The notes under the pieces were generated by a model, which did no database searches, was not told where the DNA came from, and saw nothing but the letters and a program-made list of their open reading frames with translations. Shown here in pieces: positions 1-8,608 of a DNA stretch of 64,000 bases; the stretch's first letter is position 1; each line of letters begins with the position of its first letter. Source of the stretch: Burkholderiales bacterium Ga0077544 (lineage in GTDB: Bacteria; Pseudomonadota; Gammaproteobacteria; Burkholderiales; Burkholderiaceae_D); NCBI GenBank assembly GCA_001464355.1, contig LNEU01000033.1, positions 124,001 through 188,000 on the forward strand. Direction: 5' to 3'. Made by a program: the position numbers and the translations under genes.

Positions 1-2547
1 CTGCGCGGCCCCAACCTTTGGAGCCGGCACACGTCGATCGAAGCCATTGTGTCGTGCAATGCATCAGAGCAAGACATTGCCGCAATCCCCGGTTTCGAAG
101 ACCGCTTGCGCGCCCGCTTTCCTGAAATCAAGTTCATTCAAAGCGCACGCCCGAAACAAGCGTTTTCGATGGCCGACGTGCTGGAATTCGCAGCGCTGGG
201 CTTGCAAGCGCAAGCCGGTTGCCCGGTGACATTCAGCCGCACCATAGAAACCGTTGAAAAAGATACCTATCAGGTCGTTGTCGAGTACACCGAAGAAGCT
301 GTAGGCCGCCTTGCCTTTGAACTGGCGCAAGAACTTTGCCGCGCCGCGGTGGAAGATACACTGTTCAATCTGGCAACCGCGCTGGCCAGGCTGCGCGAAC
401 TGGATGAAGACATTCGCCTCGGACCATCGACCGGCTCCATCGTCGATGCAGCAGTGGCGCGCGGCATTCCGTATCGCCGTCTGACCGAAGGCAGCATGGT
501 GCAATTCGGCTGGGGCAGCAAACAATTGCGTATTCAGGCGGCGGAAACCGGATTCACCAGCGCAATTGCCGAATCAATTGCGCAAGACAAGGAAATGACC
601 AAGCTGCTGTTAAGTGCAGCAGGCGTACCAGTTCCTGACGGCCGCTCGGTCACCACTGCGGAAGATGCGTGGAAAGCAGCCGGCGAAATCGGCGCCGCCG
701 TCGTCATCAAACCACGTGACGGCAATCAGGGCAAAGGCGTTTCCGTCAATCTGAAAACACGTGAAGAAATCGAAGCCGGTTTTGCCGCAGCACAGATCAT
801 TTGCGACGACGTCGTGATCGAGCGCTATATCTCGGGGCAGGATTATCGCTTCCTCGTGGTGGGCAAACAGTTGATCGCGGCGGCTCGTCGCACCCCGCCC
901 GAAGTCATAGGCGATGGCGTGCAAACGATCCAGCAATTGATCGACCAGGTCAATCTCGATCCTTTGCGGGGCGATGGTCATGCCACACCGTTGACCAAGA
1001 TCAAGGTCGACAACACGACGCTGGCGACGCTCGAAAAACAAAATTTCACTCTGGCCAGCATTCCCGCCAAAGGTTCGCCGGTCCTGCTGCGCAACAATGC
1101 CAACCTGAGCACCGGCGGCATCGCAACCGACGTCACCGACGATGTACATCCTGAGATGGCGGCACGCGTCATCGAGGCAGCCCAAATGATAGGTCTGGAT
1201 ATCTGCGGCGTGGATCTGGTGTGCGAAACCGTCAACAAGACCATGGAAGAACAAGGCGGCGGTATCGTCGAAGTCAATGCAGCACCTGGCTTGCGCATGC
1301 ACATCAAACCCTCCTTCGGCAAAGGCCGTCCGGTCGGTGAAGCGATTATTTCGACGATGTTTGCCGTAGGTGACGATGGCCGTATCCCGGTGGTCGCGGT
1401 AGCCGGCACCAATGGCAAAACCACCACCGTCCGTTTGATCGCACATATCTTGCAAGCCAATCAACATCGGGTCGGCATGACGACTACCGATGGCGTATAC
1501 ATCGAAAATGAACGTATCGATACCGGTGATTGCAGCGGCCCGCGCAGCGCACGCAATGTATTGATGCATCCGGATGTGGACGCGGCCGTGTTTGAAACAG
1601 CGCGCGGCGGCGTCTTGCGCGAAGGCTTGGGTTTTGATCGTTGCAACGTTGCAGTTGTCACTAATATCGGCGTCGGCGATCACCTCGGCCTGAACTTCAT
1701 TTCAACCGTAGAAGATCTGGCTGTCGTCAAGCGCGTCATCGTGCAAAACGTCGCGCCTAACGGTACCGCTGTATTAAATGCTGCCGATCCCATGGTTGCC
1801 AACATGGCAAACAGCTGCACCAGCAGCATTACCTTCTTTGCCAAAGACGGCAATCAAGCCGTACTCGCGACACACCGCGCACAAGGCAATCGTGTTGTGT
1901 ATGTGGACGGCGCGGATATCGTCGCATCAGAAGGCAGCTTCGAACATCGGATCAAGTTGTCCGATATTGCCATCACACACAATGGCTTGATCGGCTTCCA
2001 GGTTGAAAATGCGATGGCCGCGATCGGCGCAGCATGGGGCCTTGGCCTAGACTGGAATGTAGTGCTGACTGGTTTGCGCACATTCGAGAACAGTGCCGCG
2101 ACCACGCCAGGCCGCTTCAATCTGTTCTCGCATCACGGCGCGACCGTGATCGCTGATTACGGTCACAACCCGGATGCGATTGAAGCATTGACCCGCGCAG
2201 TAGAAGCCATGCCGGCTAAACGTCGCATGGTTGTCATCAGCGGTGCCGGCGACAGACGCGACGATGACATACGCCGTCAAACCGAAATCCTCGGTGATGC
2301 CTTCGATGACGTGATCCTGTACGAGGACCAATGCCAGCGTGGTCGAGCCGACGGCGAAGTACTGGGCTTGTTGCGCGAAGGTCTGGCGAAAGCTAAACGC
2401 ACGCAATCCATCAAAGAAATCCAAGGTGAATTCCGCGCCATCGATACCGCATTGGAAAGCCTGCAAGCGGGCGACCTTTGCCTGATTCTGGTCGATCAGG
2501 TGGAAGAAGCACTGGCGCATATCGCAGCACGCGTAACGAGCGGATAA
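1..2547 (+). CDS. cphA: Cyanophycin synthetase (5' end outside window)
   Basis: ATP-dependent, template-free polymerisation of aspartate and arginine into the storage polymer cyanophycin, in the cytoplasm. Frame 1 is open from base 1 and begins LRGPNLWSRHTSIEAI, which is the family's usual N-terminus minus about ten residues, so the true start lies just left of the window; the first ATG inside (49) is internal. The N-terminal domain is followed by an ATP-grasp domain (KPRDGNQGKGVSV near residue 240, VEVNAAPGLRMH near 423) and a C-terminal Mur-ligase-like domain with P-loop VAGTNGKTTT near residue 469 and DYGHNPDAIEAL near 716. About 848 residues are present, close to the normal 870-900. Betaproteobacteria often carry two adjacent cphA genes; the partner would lie to the left. 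A strong hairpin follows the stop codon. Confidence 0.95.
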   Translation: MRGPNLWSRHTSIEAIVSCNASEQDIAAIPGFEDRLRARFPEIKFIQSARPKQAFSMADVLEFAALGLQAQAGCPVTFSRTIETVEKDTYQVVVEYTEEAVGRLAFELAQELCRAAVEDTLFNLATALARLRELDEDIRLGPSTGSIVDAAVARGIPYRRLTEGSMVQFGWGSKQLRIQAAETGFTSAIAESIAQDKEMTKLLLSAAGVPVPDGRSVTTAEDAWKAAGEIGAAVVIKPRDGNQGKGVSVNLKTREEIEAGFAAAQIICDDVVIERYISGQDYRFLVVGKQLIAAARRTPPEVIGDGVQTIQQLIDQVNLDPLRGDGHATPLTKIKVDNTTLATLEKQNFTLASIPAKGSPVLLRNNANLSTGGIATDVTDDVHPEMAARVIEAAQMIGLDICGVDLVCETVNKTMEEQGGGIVEVNAAPGLRMHIKPSFGKGRPVGEAIISTMFAVGDDGRIPVVAVAGTNGKTTTVRLIAHILQANQHRVGMTTTDGVYIENERIDTGDCSGPRSARNVLMHPDVDAAVFETARGGVLREGLGFDRCNVAVVTNIGVGDHLGLNFISTVEDLAVVKRVIVQNVAPNGTAVLNAADPMVANMANSCTSSITFFAKDGNQAVLATHRAQGNRVVYVDGADIVASEGSFEHRIKLSDIAITHNGLIGFQVENAMAAIGAAWGLGLDWNVVLTGLRTFENSAATTPGRFNLFSHHGATVIADYGHNPDAIEALTRAVEAMPAKRRMVVISGAGDRRDDDIRRQTEILGDAFDDVILYEDQCQRGRADGEVLGLLREGLAKAKRTQSIKEIQGEFRAIDTALESLQAGDLCLILVDQVEEALAHIAARVTSG

Positions 2548-2570
2548 AAACCATTCCACGGAATGCGCAT

Positions 2571-2608
2571 AAAAGGGAAAGCCGGCTTCTACGCCGGCTT
2601 TCCCTTTT
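2571..2608 (+). terminator. Rho-independent terminator after cphA
   Basis: A perfect inverted repeat has arms GGGAAAGCCGGC (2575-2586) and GCCGGCTTTCCC (2593-2604), extended by A and T runs, with a 6-base loop. It starts 24 bases after the cphA stop codon. Confidence 0.9.
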
Positions 2609-2894
2609 TCAGCCTGGAAGGCAAGGGCGGCAAGGAACAAGATGCTCGTTTTAGCTTTTGCTCCATTCGGATGGATGCGTATTCTGCTACGAGAATATTG
2701 CCGTTATATTAAGTACATCCACGATCCCATGAATATGGGAAAAAGAGCAGGGTGGTTCAACAAGAAACCCGCTGTTTTCCTGTAGTATTTAAATTCTTTG
2801 ACGCATCATATTCGCATGATTTTTATGCGTAACAGGCGCGCATTTGAAATGCGTTGCCTTGACCATCTGCCACACGACCTTAGGAATCTCCATC
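2609..2894. other. Intergenic region upstream of the DUF4394 operon
   Basis: About 290 bases between the cphA terminator and the next start codon. It must hold the promoter of the three-gene operon beginning at 2895, but I see no convincing -35/-10 pair. Short open frames here lack ribosome sites and family resemblance. Confidence 0.5.
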
Positions 2895-3818
2895 ATGCCG
2901 AAAGCACAAAGCCCCTCACGCATTTCATTGAATCGCTGTTTGTATCTTTCAGTGATCGCGGCAACAGGTACAGGTGCGATGACGCATGCGCTGGCGCAAA
3001 CGCCCAAATTTTCAGAGCCGGCATTACCCCCTTCAGTGTGGGCTGTCACTGCAAGCAATGAGTTGATTCAGGTGAATGCAGCAGCGCCAGGAAAGGTATT
3101 GCAACGCAAGCCGATCAAGGGATTGATGAAGGGCGAAAATCTGGTGGCGATTGATTATCGCGTATCGCGCGGCGTATTGTTTGGCTTGACCCAGATAGGA
3201 CGCATCTACACCGTCAATACGGCTACAGGTAATTTGTCGCCCGTTGGTGCGAGTGTTGCGCTCCCCGGCTTGCAAGATAAAGCGATAGGGTTTGATTTCA
3301 ATCCAGCGGCAGACCGTATTCGCGTCGTTTCATCCGGCGGCGCCAATCTGAGATTTCATCCGGAAACCGGCACGCAAGTCGACTTCGACCCGAAAACAGA
3401 TGGTGTACAGGCGGACCCTGTCCTTACCTTTGCTGCAGCTGATACCAATTTCGGCAAGAAGCCAGATGTCGTTGCAGCGGCGTATACGTATAACAAAAAG
3501 AATGAAAAACTGACGACTAACTACGTCATAGACCGCTCCTTGGGTGCCTTGCTCATGCAAGGCTCGCAAGAAGATGCGCAACCGGTAATTTCGCCGAATC
3601 TCGGCCAACTGACGACGGTAGGCTCACTGGGGCTAGGGAAGTTGCAAGATGCATCCTTCGATATTTCCGATCTGGCTAATGTGCCTTTGGCCGCAGTCCG
3701 CAGCGCACAATCGAATCAAACGCGCCTGGTGCAAATTGATTTGAAATCAGGCCATGCCAAATCGTTGGGCATCTTGGGCAATGGTGAACCGGTTACAGGG
3801 CTAGCGATAGAACCATGA
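2895..3818 (+). CDS. DUF4394 domain-containing exported protein
   Basis: A 307-residue secreted protein of unknown function. The start at 2895 is preferred over the in-frame ATG at 2844 because AGGA lies just upstream and the product begins with a basic stretch and a hydrophobic segment ending near MTHALAQ, a plausible signal peptide. The rest matches the DUF4394 pattern: VWAVTASNELIQVN, then GFDFNPAADRIRVVSSGGANLR and the FHPETG segment, suggesting a beta-propeller-like fold of repeating short strands. The stop codon overlaps the next start (ATGA at 3815), so the two genes are probably translationally coupled. Family assignment is by recognition; no biochemical role is known to me. Confidence 0.8.
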   Translation: MPKAQSPSRISLNRCLYLSVIAATGTGAMTHALAQTPKFSEPALPPSVWAVTASNELIQVNAAAPGKVLQRKPIKGLMKGENLVAIDYRVSRGVLFGLTQIGRIYTVNTATGNLSPVGASVALPGLQDKAIGFDFNPAADRIRVVSSGGANLRFHPETGTQVDFDPKTDGVQADPVLTFAAADTNFGKKPDVVAAAYTYNKKNEKLTTNYVIDRSLGALLMQGSQEDAQPVISPNLGQLTTVGSLGLGKLQDASFDISDLANVPLAAVRSAQSNQTRLVQIDLKSGHAKSLGILGNGEPVTGLAIEP

Positions 3819-4429
3819 CCGGCACGACCGCACATTTGGCAGCACTGCTGCTCGGCGGCTTGATTGCAGGCAGCGCCTTGGCCGGCAATGTTAGCGTGGT
3901 CGTACTGGACGAATCCGGCAAACCTTTACGCGACGCAGTAGTTTTTCTTGAATCTGCGCAAGCCAAGCGCATGGTCAAGCCATTGCCGCTCGCGCAAATG
4001 GCACAAAGGGATAAAGCCTTCATCCCTTCGCTACTGGTCATTCCGACTGGTACCAGCGTGTCGTTTCCGAATATCGATACGGTGCGCCACCATGTGTACT
4101 CGTTTTCCCCCGCCAAACGTTTTGAACTCAAGCTTTATGTAGGCACGCCAACCAATCCCGTCATGTTTGACAAGGCTGGCGTGGTCGTAATGGGGTGCAA
4201 TATTCACGACCAGATGATTGCCTACATTCTTGTCGTCGACACCCCGTTTTATGGCATCGCGGCCGCCAATGGCGAGGTATCCATGCATGATGTACCGACC
4301 GGGGAATACAGCTTGCGGATCTGGCACAGCCGCCTTCTTGTTGGTTCTCCTCCCAAGAAACAGGTATTGAAACTGGGTGAGTCCGATACCGCTGTCAAAG
4401 TGACCCTGCAAGGATTAGCAGCGCAATGA
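3815..4429 (+). CDS. Cupredoxin-like periplasmic protein (methylamine utilization-type)
   Basis: A 204-residue exported protein with a signal peptide (LLLGGLIAGSALAG) and a plastocyanin/cupredoxin-like middle part. Candidate type 1 copper ligands are visible: a histidine in DTVRHHVYSFS (about residue 92) and the C-x2-H-x2-M cluster GCNIHDQM (about residues 129-134). The C-terminal region (VSMHDVPTGEYSLRIWH) resembles a carboxypeptidase-regulatory or transthyretin-like fold. Such proteins are often labelled methylamine utilization proteins, but no mau genes are present here, so that name says little about function. It overlaps both neighbours by ATGA, placing it between a DUF4394 protein and a membrane c-di-GMP enzyme. 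A copper- or redox-sensing role is inference. Confidence 0.8.
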   Translation: MTGTTAHLAALLLGGLIAGSALAGNVSVVVLDESGKPLRDAVVFLESAQAKRMVKPLPLAQMAQRDKAFIPSLLVIPTGTSVSFPNIDTVRHHVYSFSPAKRFELKLYVGTPTNPVMFDKAGVVVMGCNIHDQMIAYILVVDTPFYGIAAANGEVSMHDVPTGEYSLRIWHSRLLVGSPPKKQVLKLGESDTAVKVTLQGLAAQ

Positions 4430-6777
4430 AGCTTCGGAAACACTTGAGTGGCATGAGTCTATCGTCGCGCATCGTGATCGTGATGCTGGCCTTGTTGCTC
4501 GCTGTGCAGGTTGCCGGCTTCTGGGCCGTGCGTGCGGCGCTAGAACGACAAGTCGGGAATGAAATTTCATCTGATCTGACAGTCGGCGAACGTATCTGGG
4601 AGCGATTACTGCAGCAAAATGCGCTGCGTTTGCGCGAAGCTTCCATCGTCCTTGCCGCAGACTACGGCTTCCGTTCTGCAGTTACGACTGGCGATCAGGA
4701 AACCATCGCATCCGCGCTGGAAAACAGCGGCGAACGGATAGGCGCATCGATTACCGCCCTGCTGGATCCTGGCCTGCTTCTTGTCAGCTCCAGCCAGACC
4801 GGCGGCAGCGATGCGATGGTCGCCAATGTTTTAAGTGATATCGGTGACACCTTGTCCAAGGATGTAGACGGTAGCCGGATCGCACTGGTTAATGGCGGCG
4901 TATATCAATTTGTGATGATCCCGGTGCGCGCACCTCTGACGGTCGGCTGGGTATTGATGGGGTTTCCCGTCAGCCAGCCCTTACTCGATGATCTGGAGCG
5001 ATTGGCTGGCGTGCACGTCACTCTGCTGTCGGGTAAGAATACTGATACACACAAATTGAAGCTGACTACCTTACCCGAGCAGCACAGCGCTATTGTGCAA
5101 GCAGCACAAGCCAAGGCACAGCAAGTGAATATCAACGGCGACACCATGGTTGCGCGCTATGTTTCCATAGACGCCTTGGGAGGCGTACTGCAAGTAGTGT
5201 TGATGCGCTCTATCGCTGAAGCCAATGCACCGTTTGCCAAACTGCAATGGATGCTGGGCTTGATCACGCTGGGCGGCGTATTGCTCTTCGCTGTCGGCAG
5301 CCAGCAAGCTGCGCGCTGGGTTACACAACCGCTCAAGGAATTGACATTGCTGGCCAAGGCTTTGGCATCCGGGAATTTTGATGTCGCTGTTTCCGGGAAA
5401 AATCGCGGGGATGAAGTCGGCCTGCTTGCTAACGGTTTTGACAGCATGCGCACCAGTATTGCAGCACAGAGGGAAGAAATTCTTCGCCTCGCTTACTGGG
5501 ACCGATTGACCGGCTTGCCGAATCGGGAAAAATTTCGCGAGACACTCAAGTCCGCGATCGAAAACAATCAGGATAGCGCTGCGCCATTAGTCGTCATCAC
5601 ACTCAATCTGGATCGCTTCAAACACGTCAACGATGTACTCGGTTACGCCTTTGGCGATGAGTTGCTCAAGGCAGTGGCACAGCGTTTGGGACAGCAGGTT
5701 TCTGGTGAAGGTAATCTGGTCGCGCGTTTGGCCGGCGATGAATTTGCCATTCTGCTGGCGAAGTCAGATGCGCAAAACGCACTCGCCATTACCAAGCAGA
5801 TTACCAAGGCATTTGAAGCACCACTGGCTTTAAACGAGCAAACCGTCGATTTAAGCGCCAGCATGGGCGTTGCATGCTGGCCGGCCGATGCGGCTGATGC
5901 CGATTTGCTGTTAAGTCGTTCTGAAATTGCCATGCATGCAGCAAAAAGCCAAATCGCCGGCGTGTTGTTTTATACACCCGCACTGGATTCTTCCAGTTCT
6001 CTGACCCTGTCGCTGCTCAGCGATTTGCGGCATGCCTTGCAAAATGGCGAGCTGCGCCTATTCCTCCAACCCAAGGTAGCAACCGCCACCGGGCAAGTCG
6101 TCGCCGCTGAAGCCTTGATACGCTGGCGGCATCCGCAGCGCGGCCTGGTACCGCCTATGGACTTCATCCCGTTTGCCGAACAAACCGGCTTTGTGCGACA
6201 ACTGACAATCTGGATGTTTGAAACGGCCGCGCAGCAATGGCGCGGTTTGCAACCAAGCGAAGGACACTTGCGCATCGCCATCAATTTATCCACACGTGAC
6301 TTGATGGACCCGGATTTTCCGCAGCGCTTGGCCACCATCATGAAAAATAGCGATGTTTCACCTTCCGCCTTCTGCCTCGAAATTACAGAAAGCGCGATCA
6401 TGGACGATCCGCAACGCGCGGAAGCCACGCTGTATAAATTGTCGGAGCAGGGATTCAAGCTTTCGATCGATGACTTCGGCACCGGCTTCTCTTCGCTTGC
6501 GTATCTCAAGCGCCTGCCGGTCAACGAACTCAAGATAGACAAATCATTCGTGATGGCGATGGACAAGGATGAAAGCGACGCCAAAATCGTTAAATCAACC
6601 ATAGATCTCGCCCACAATCTGGGCTTGTCGGTCGTCGCCGAAGGCGTGGAAAACAAGGTGCTGCTGGATAAATTACGTGAACTACACTGCGATGAAGCGC
6701 AAGGTTATTTCATCGCCAAGCCTATGCCATTCGACGAATTCGTTGAATGGAGAGCACGCTGGAATGCGTCGATCTAG
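4426..6777 (+). CDS. Membrane GGDEF-EAL c-di-GMP enzyme with periplasmic sensor domain
   Basis: A 783-residue inner-membrane signalling protein. An N-terminal transmembrane segment (about 16-36) precedes a roughly 240-residue periplasmic sensor region, a second transmembrane segment (about 276-298) and a HAMP linker (about 299-350). The GGDEF domain (about 355-515) has the signature altered to AGDEF at residue 435, and I see no RxxD inhibitory site. The EAL domain (about 530-775) retains EALIRW (561), the NLSTRDL asparagine, CLEITESA, IDDFGTGFSSLAYL, ELKIDKSF and VVAEGVEN, so phosphodiesterase activity looks intact; cyclase activity is uncertain. It is the last gene of a coupled operon with DUF4394 and cupredoxin-like proteins, which suggests that these modulate its periplasmic domain (inference). 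Confidence 0.92.
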   Translation: MKLRKHLSGMSLSSRIVIVMLALLLAVQVAGFWAVRAALERQVGNEISSDLTVGERIWERLLQQNALRLREASIVLAADYGFRSAVTTGDQETIASALENSGERIGASITALLDPGLLLVSSSQTGGSDAMVANVLSDIGDTLSKDVDGSRIALVNGGVYQFVMIPVRAPLTVGWVLMGFPVSQPLLDDLERLAGVHVTLLSGKNTDTHKLKLTTLPEQHSAIVQAAQAKAQQVNINGDTMVARYVSIDALGGVLQVVLMRSIAEANAPFAKLQWMLGLITLGGVLLFAVGSQQAARWVTQPLKELTLLAKALASGNFDVAVSGKNRGDEVGLLANGFDSMRTSIAAQREEILRLAYWDRLTGLPNREKFRETLKSAIENNQDSAAPLVVITLNLDRFKHVNDVLGYAFGDELLKAVAQRLGQQVSGEGNLVARLAGDEFAILLAKSDAQNALAITKQITKAFEAPLALNEQTVDLSASMGVACWPADAADADLLLSRSEIAMHAAKSQIAGVLFYTPALDSSSSLTLSLLSDLRHALQNGELRLFLQPKVATATGQVVAAEALIRWRHPQRGLVPPMDFIPFAEQTGFVRQLTIWMFETAAQQWRGLQPSEGHLRIAINLSTRDLMDPDFPQRLATIMKNSDVSPSAFCLEITESAIMDDPQRAEATLYKLSEQGFKLSIDDFGTGFSSLAYLKRLPVNELKIDKSFVMAMDKDESDAKIVKSTIDLAHNLGLSVVAEGVENKVLLDKLRELHCDEAQGYFIAKPMPFDEFVEWRARWNASI

Positions 6778-6810
6778 CCATTTGAATAATTAACAACGCT
6801 GATAGATACG

Positions 6811-6886
6811 TGGTGCGGCTGGCTGGAATCGAACCAGCGACCCTTGGCTTCGGAGGCCAATACTCTATCCACTGAGCTACAGCCGC
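6811..6886 (-). tRNA. tRNA-Arg (anticodon CCG)
   Basis: A full cloverleaf is read on the minus strand. Acceptor arms GCGGCTG/CAGCCGC pair, the D arm is GCTCAGTGGATAGAG, the anticodon loop CTCCGAA gives CCG, and the T arm is GCTGGTTCGATTCCAGC. The 3' CCA is encoded. 76 nt. Confidence 0.96.
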
Positions 6887-6962
6887 ATAAGGGGAACCCT
6901 TGAAGAGGTCTGCAGGATACCGTTTTTCTGCCCTTCCGTCCACGTATAGCCACGTTTTAGCG

Positions 6963-6991
6963 TTCCATATCGACTACTTTGTGACTATAAT
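6963..6991 (+). promoter_or_regulatory. Candidate sigma70 promoter for the cytochrome gene
   Basis: TTCCAT (6963-6968), a 17-base spacer and a perfect TATAAT (6986-6991) lie about 95 bases before the cytochrome start codon at 7088. The -35 box is poor, so this is moderate support only. Confidence 0.5.
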
Positions 6992-7087
6992 CAAGGGTTT
7001 GGCAAGGCATGAGCAAACCATGCGCCGCGCAGTCATCGTCGGCTGCATGCGCCGTCTAACGATTTTCGAAATTGTATTGAGGGAATA

Positions 7088-7636
7088 ATGAGCGACGCAC
7101 ACCACGAAGAATCAGCGATTAAAACGCCTAAGCAACTCATTTTAGCCATCCTGGCCGGCTTTCTGGTCCCCATCATCTGTATCGTTTTGCTGGTGATTTA
7201 CGTCACCAACGACAAATCCATCGGTGCAGGATCTGACGGTTTGTCACCTGAAGCAGTCGCCGAGCGTCTCAAACCGGTTGCTGATGAAGGTTTCACATTG
7301 AAAGATGTGAATGCACCGAAAGTATTGAAAACCGGTGAAGAAGTTTACAAAATGGCTTGCGCTGCCTGTCACACCACTGGCGCGGCAGGCGCACCCAAAC
7401 TCGGCGATACCGGCTCTTGGGCCCCACGCATTGCGCAAGGCTACGAAACTTTAGTCAAGCATGCCATCAACGGCATACGCGCGATGCCGGCAAAGGGTGG
7501 CAATCCTGATCTGGACGATGTTGAAGTTGAGCGTGTGGTCGTATTGATGGCCAATAGTGCGGGTGCCAAGTTTGCAGAACCTGCAGTGCCAGCGCCAGCT
7601 GCACCAGCCGCAGACGCCGCGGTTCCTGCAAAGTAA
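7088..7636 (+). CDS. Membrane-anchored cytochrome c5-type protein
   Basis: A 182-residue monohaem c-type cytochrome, probably carrying electrons in the periplasm. An N-terminal membrane anchor (about residues 17-40) is followed by a haem-binding CAACH motif near residue 95. A methionine in GIRAMPAKGG near 136 is the likely sixth ligand, and the pattern GAPKLGDTGSWAPRIAQG is characteristic of the cytochrome c5/CycB group. The C-terminus is an Ala/Pro tail. AGGGAA precedes the ATG at good distance. The gene stands alone between tRNA-Arg and a strong terminator, so its redox partner cannot be deduced from context. Confidence 0.9.
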   Translation: MSDAHHEESAIKTPKQLILAILAGFLVPIICIVLLVIYVTNDKSIGAGSDGLSPEAVAERLKPVADEGFTLKDVNAPKVLKTGEEVYKMACAACHTTGAAGAPKLGDTGSWAPRIAQGYETLVKHAINGIRAMPAKGGNPDLDDVEVERVVVLMANSAGAKFAEPAVPAPAAPAADAAVPAK

Positions 7637-7650
7637 GCACGACTGCAGAC

Positions 7651-7685
7651 AATAAAAAAGCCGACTTGCAGTCGGCTTTTTTATT
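7651..7685. terminator. Bidirectional rho-independent terminator
   Basis: A perfect 15-base inverted repeat, AATAAAAAAGCCGAC and its complement, surrounds a 5-base loop. It lies 14 bases after the cytochrome stop. A/T runs on both sides let it also serve the convergent operon ending at 7768. Confidence 0.92.
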
Positions 7686-7767
7686 GATCGCTTTATGCGT
7701 TGCAGCTATCCGCAATAACTATCTTGATCGCTCCCTGACGGCTTCTGCCGCGTTTCACAAATGCGCT

Positions 7768-8184
7768 TCACAAATGTTCATGCAGAGCGACATGTTCGTG
7801 ACTTGCTGCCTTCTTTTTGCGCGTAACAAAATAAATCGCCGTCGCTCCGATACCGGCTACTGCAGCGCCGCGCAAAAGTGATCGCAACAACGAGCCCTTG
7901 GCCAGCAAGGATACGCCACTAACGACCAGCGGCAACAAGCGTTGCAGCTTGGCGGCAGAAAGACTTTTCAGGTCAAACATATCGGAAAAATTAGCCAGCG
8001 CCAATTGCGCACGCATGCTGATCAGGCCGATTGCGGTCTTGGCCAGTTCATCGGGGCCGAGATGCGCGCGCACTACCCTGCGTGAGCGGCCAATCCCGGC
8101 ACGATAGGCGTTGCACTGCTGTAGCAATCTTTGTTTTTGCTGAGCCAGCGTCTCTTCTTTTTCCGGCTTATTGTCTTGTGTCAT
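7768..8184 (-). CDS. Hypothetical protein, third gene of a YqjD/YqjE-like operon
   Basis: A 138-residue protein with a charged N-terminal half rich in Lys, Glu and Gln (KPEKEETLAQQKQRLLQQ), a middle helical region, and a hydrophobic segment near the C-terminus (GAAVAGIGATAIYFVTRKK), so probably a single-pass membrane protein. It follows the YqjE-like gene by 15 bases. In E. coli the cognate operon is yqjD-yqjE-yqjK, and this occupies the yqjK position, but I see no clear sequence match to YqjK. The terminal HEHVALHEHL is histidine-rich. The function is unknown; ribosome attachment or envelope association by analogy with YqjD is inference. Confidence 0.75.
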   Translation of the reverse strand: MTQDNKPEKEETLAQQKQRLLQQCNAYRAGIGRSRRVVRAHLGPDELAKTAIGLISMRAQLALANFSDMFDLKSLSAAKLQRLLPLVVSGVSLLAKGSLLRSLLRGAAVAGIGATAIYFVTRKKKAASHEHVALHEHL

Positions 8185-8199
8185 GCAAAGCCTCTTCGA

Positions 8200-8592
8200 T
8201 TACAACAATGCGTCGTGATCATTTCGCAATTCCTGCATCGTGGCCGGCATAGACAGTGTGCCTTGCCGGATTAGCGACTGAATGTAGAAAAGAATACCGG
8301 CTGCAATCACCGTACACACGATGGCAAGAATCAGCAATATCTTCCAGCCCAGTACTGGCCAGCTGAGATAGGCAATCAGCACTGTCCAGTAGCCAATCGC
8401 AAAAAACGCAACGATGGTGCCCAGAGCGAACAGGGCGACCAATTGCAACAGATGCGTACGGACTTCAGCCAGCTCCAGCGCAGCAAGTTCTATACGGCTC
8501 ATCAACAAACCGAAGGAGTTCTTGGCGAGCTCGACGACACCCCCAATCAAACCGGGACGACTATCTTGCGGACGGGAGCTAGGCTGTTCCAT
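8200..8592 (-). CDS. Phage holin family / YqjE-like membrane protein
   Basis: A 130-residue inner-membrane protein. After a soluble N-terminus containing GVVELAKNSFGLLMSRIELAALEL, two long hydrophobic helices (about residues 47-70 and 75-102) follow, the layout of YqjE proteins annotated as holin superfamily III. The surroundings are chromosomal, not phage, and the gene sits between a DUF883 gene (gap 16 bases) and a small membrane protein gene (gap 15 bases). A role in the stationary-phase or stressed envelope is by analogy. Confidence 0.85.
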   Translation of the reverse strand: MEQPSSRPQDSRPGLIGGVVELAKNSFGLLMSRIELAALELAEVRTHLLQLVALFALGTIVAFFAIGYWTVLIAYLSWPVLGWKILLILAIVCTVIAAGILFYIQSLIRQGTLSMPATMQELRNDHDALL

Positions 8593-8608
8593 GATCGGAT
8601 CCGTTCGA

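Noticed and set aside
610-1683. Long antisense open frame inside cphA (357 codons)
   Set aside because: Shadow of a strongly coding plus-strand gene; composition rich in His, Cys, Asp and Arg without any motif.
3815-4429. Methylamine utilization pathway
   Set aside because: Only the cupredoxin-like similarity supports it; no mauA, mauB or related genes occur in the window.
6900-7088. 62-codon open frame just before the cytochrome gene
   Set aside because: It contains the candidate promoter and runs from the tRNA edge; no ribosome site and no recognisable product.
8200-8592. Holin family match as evidence of prophage
   Set aside because: The gene sits in a YqjD/YqjE-like chromosomal operon with no phage structural, lysis or integrase genes nearby.
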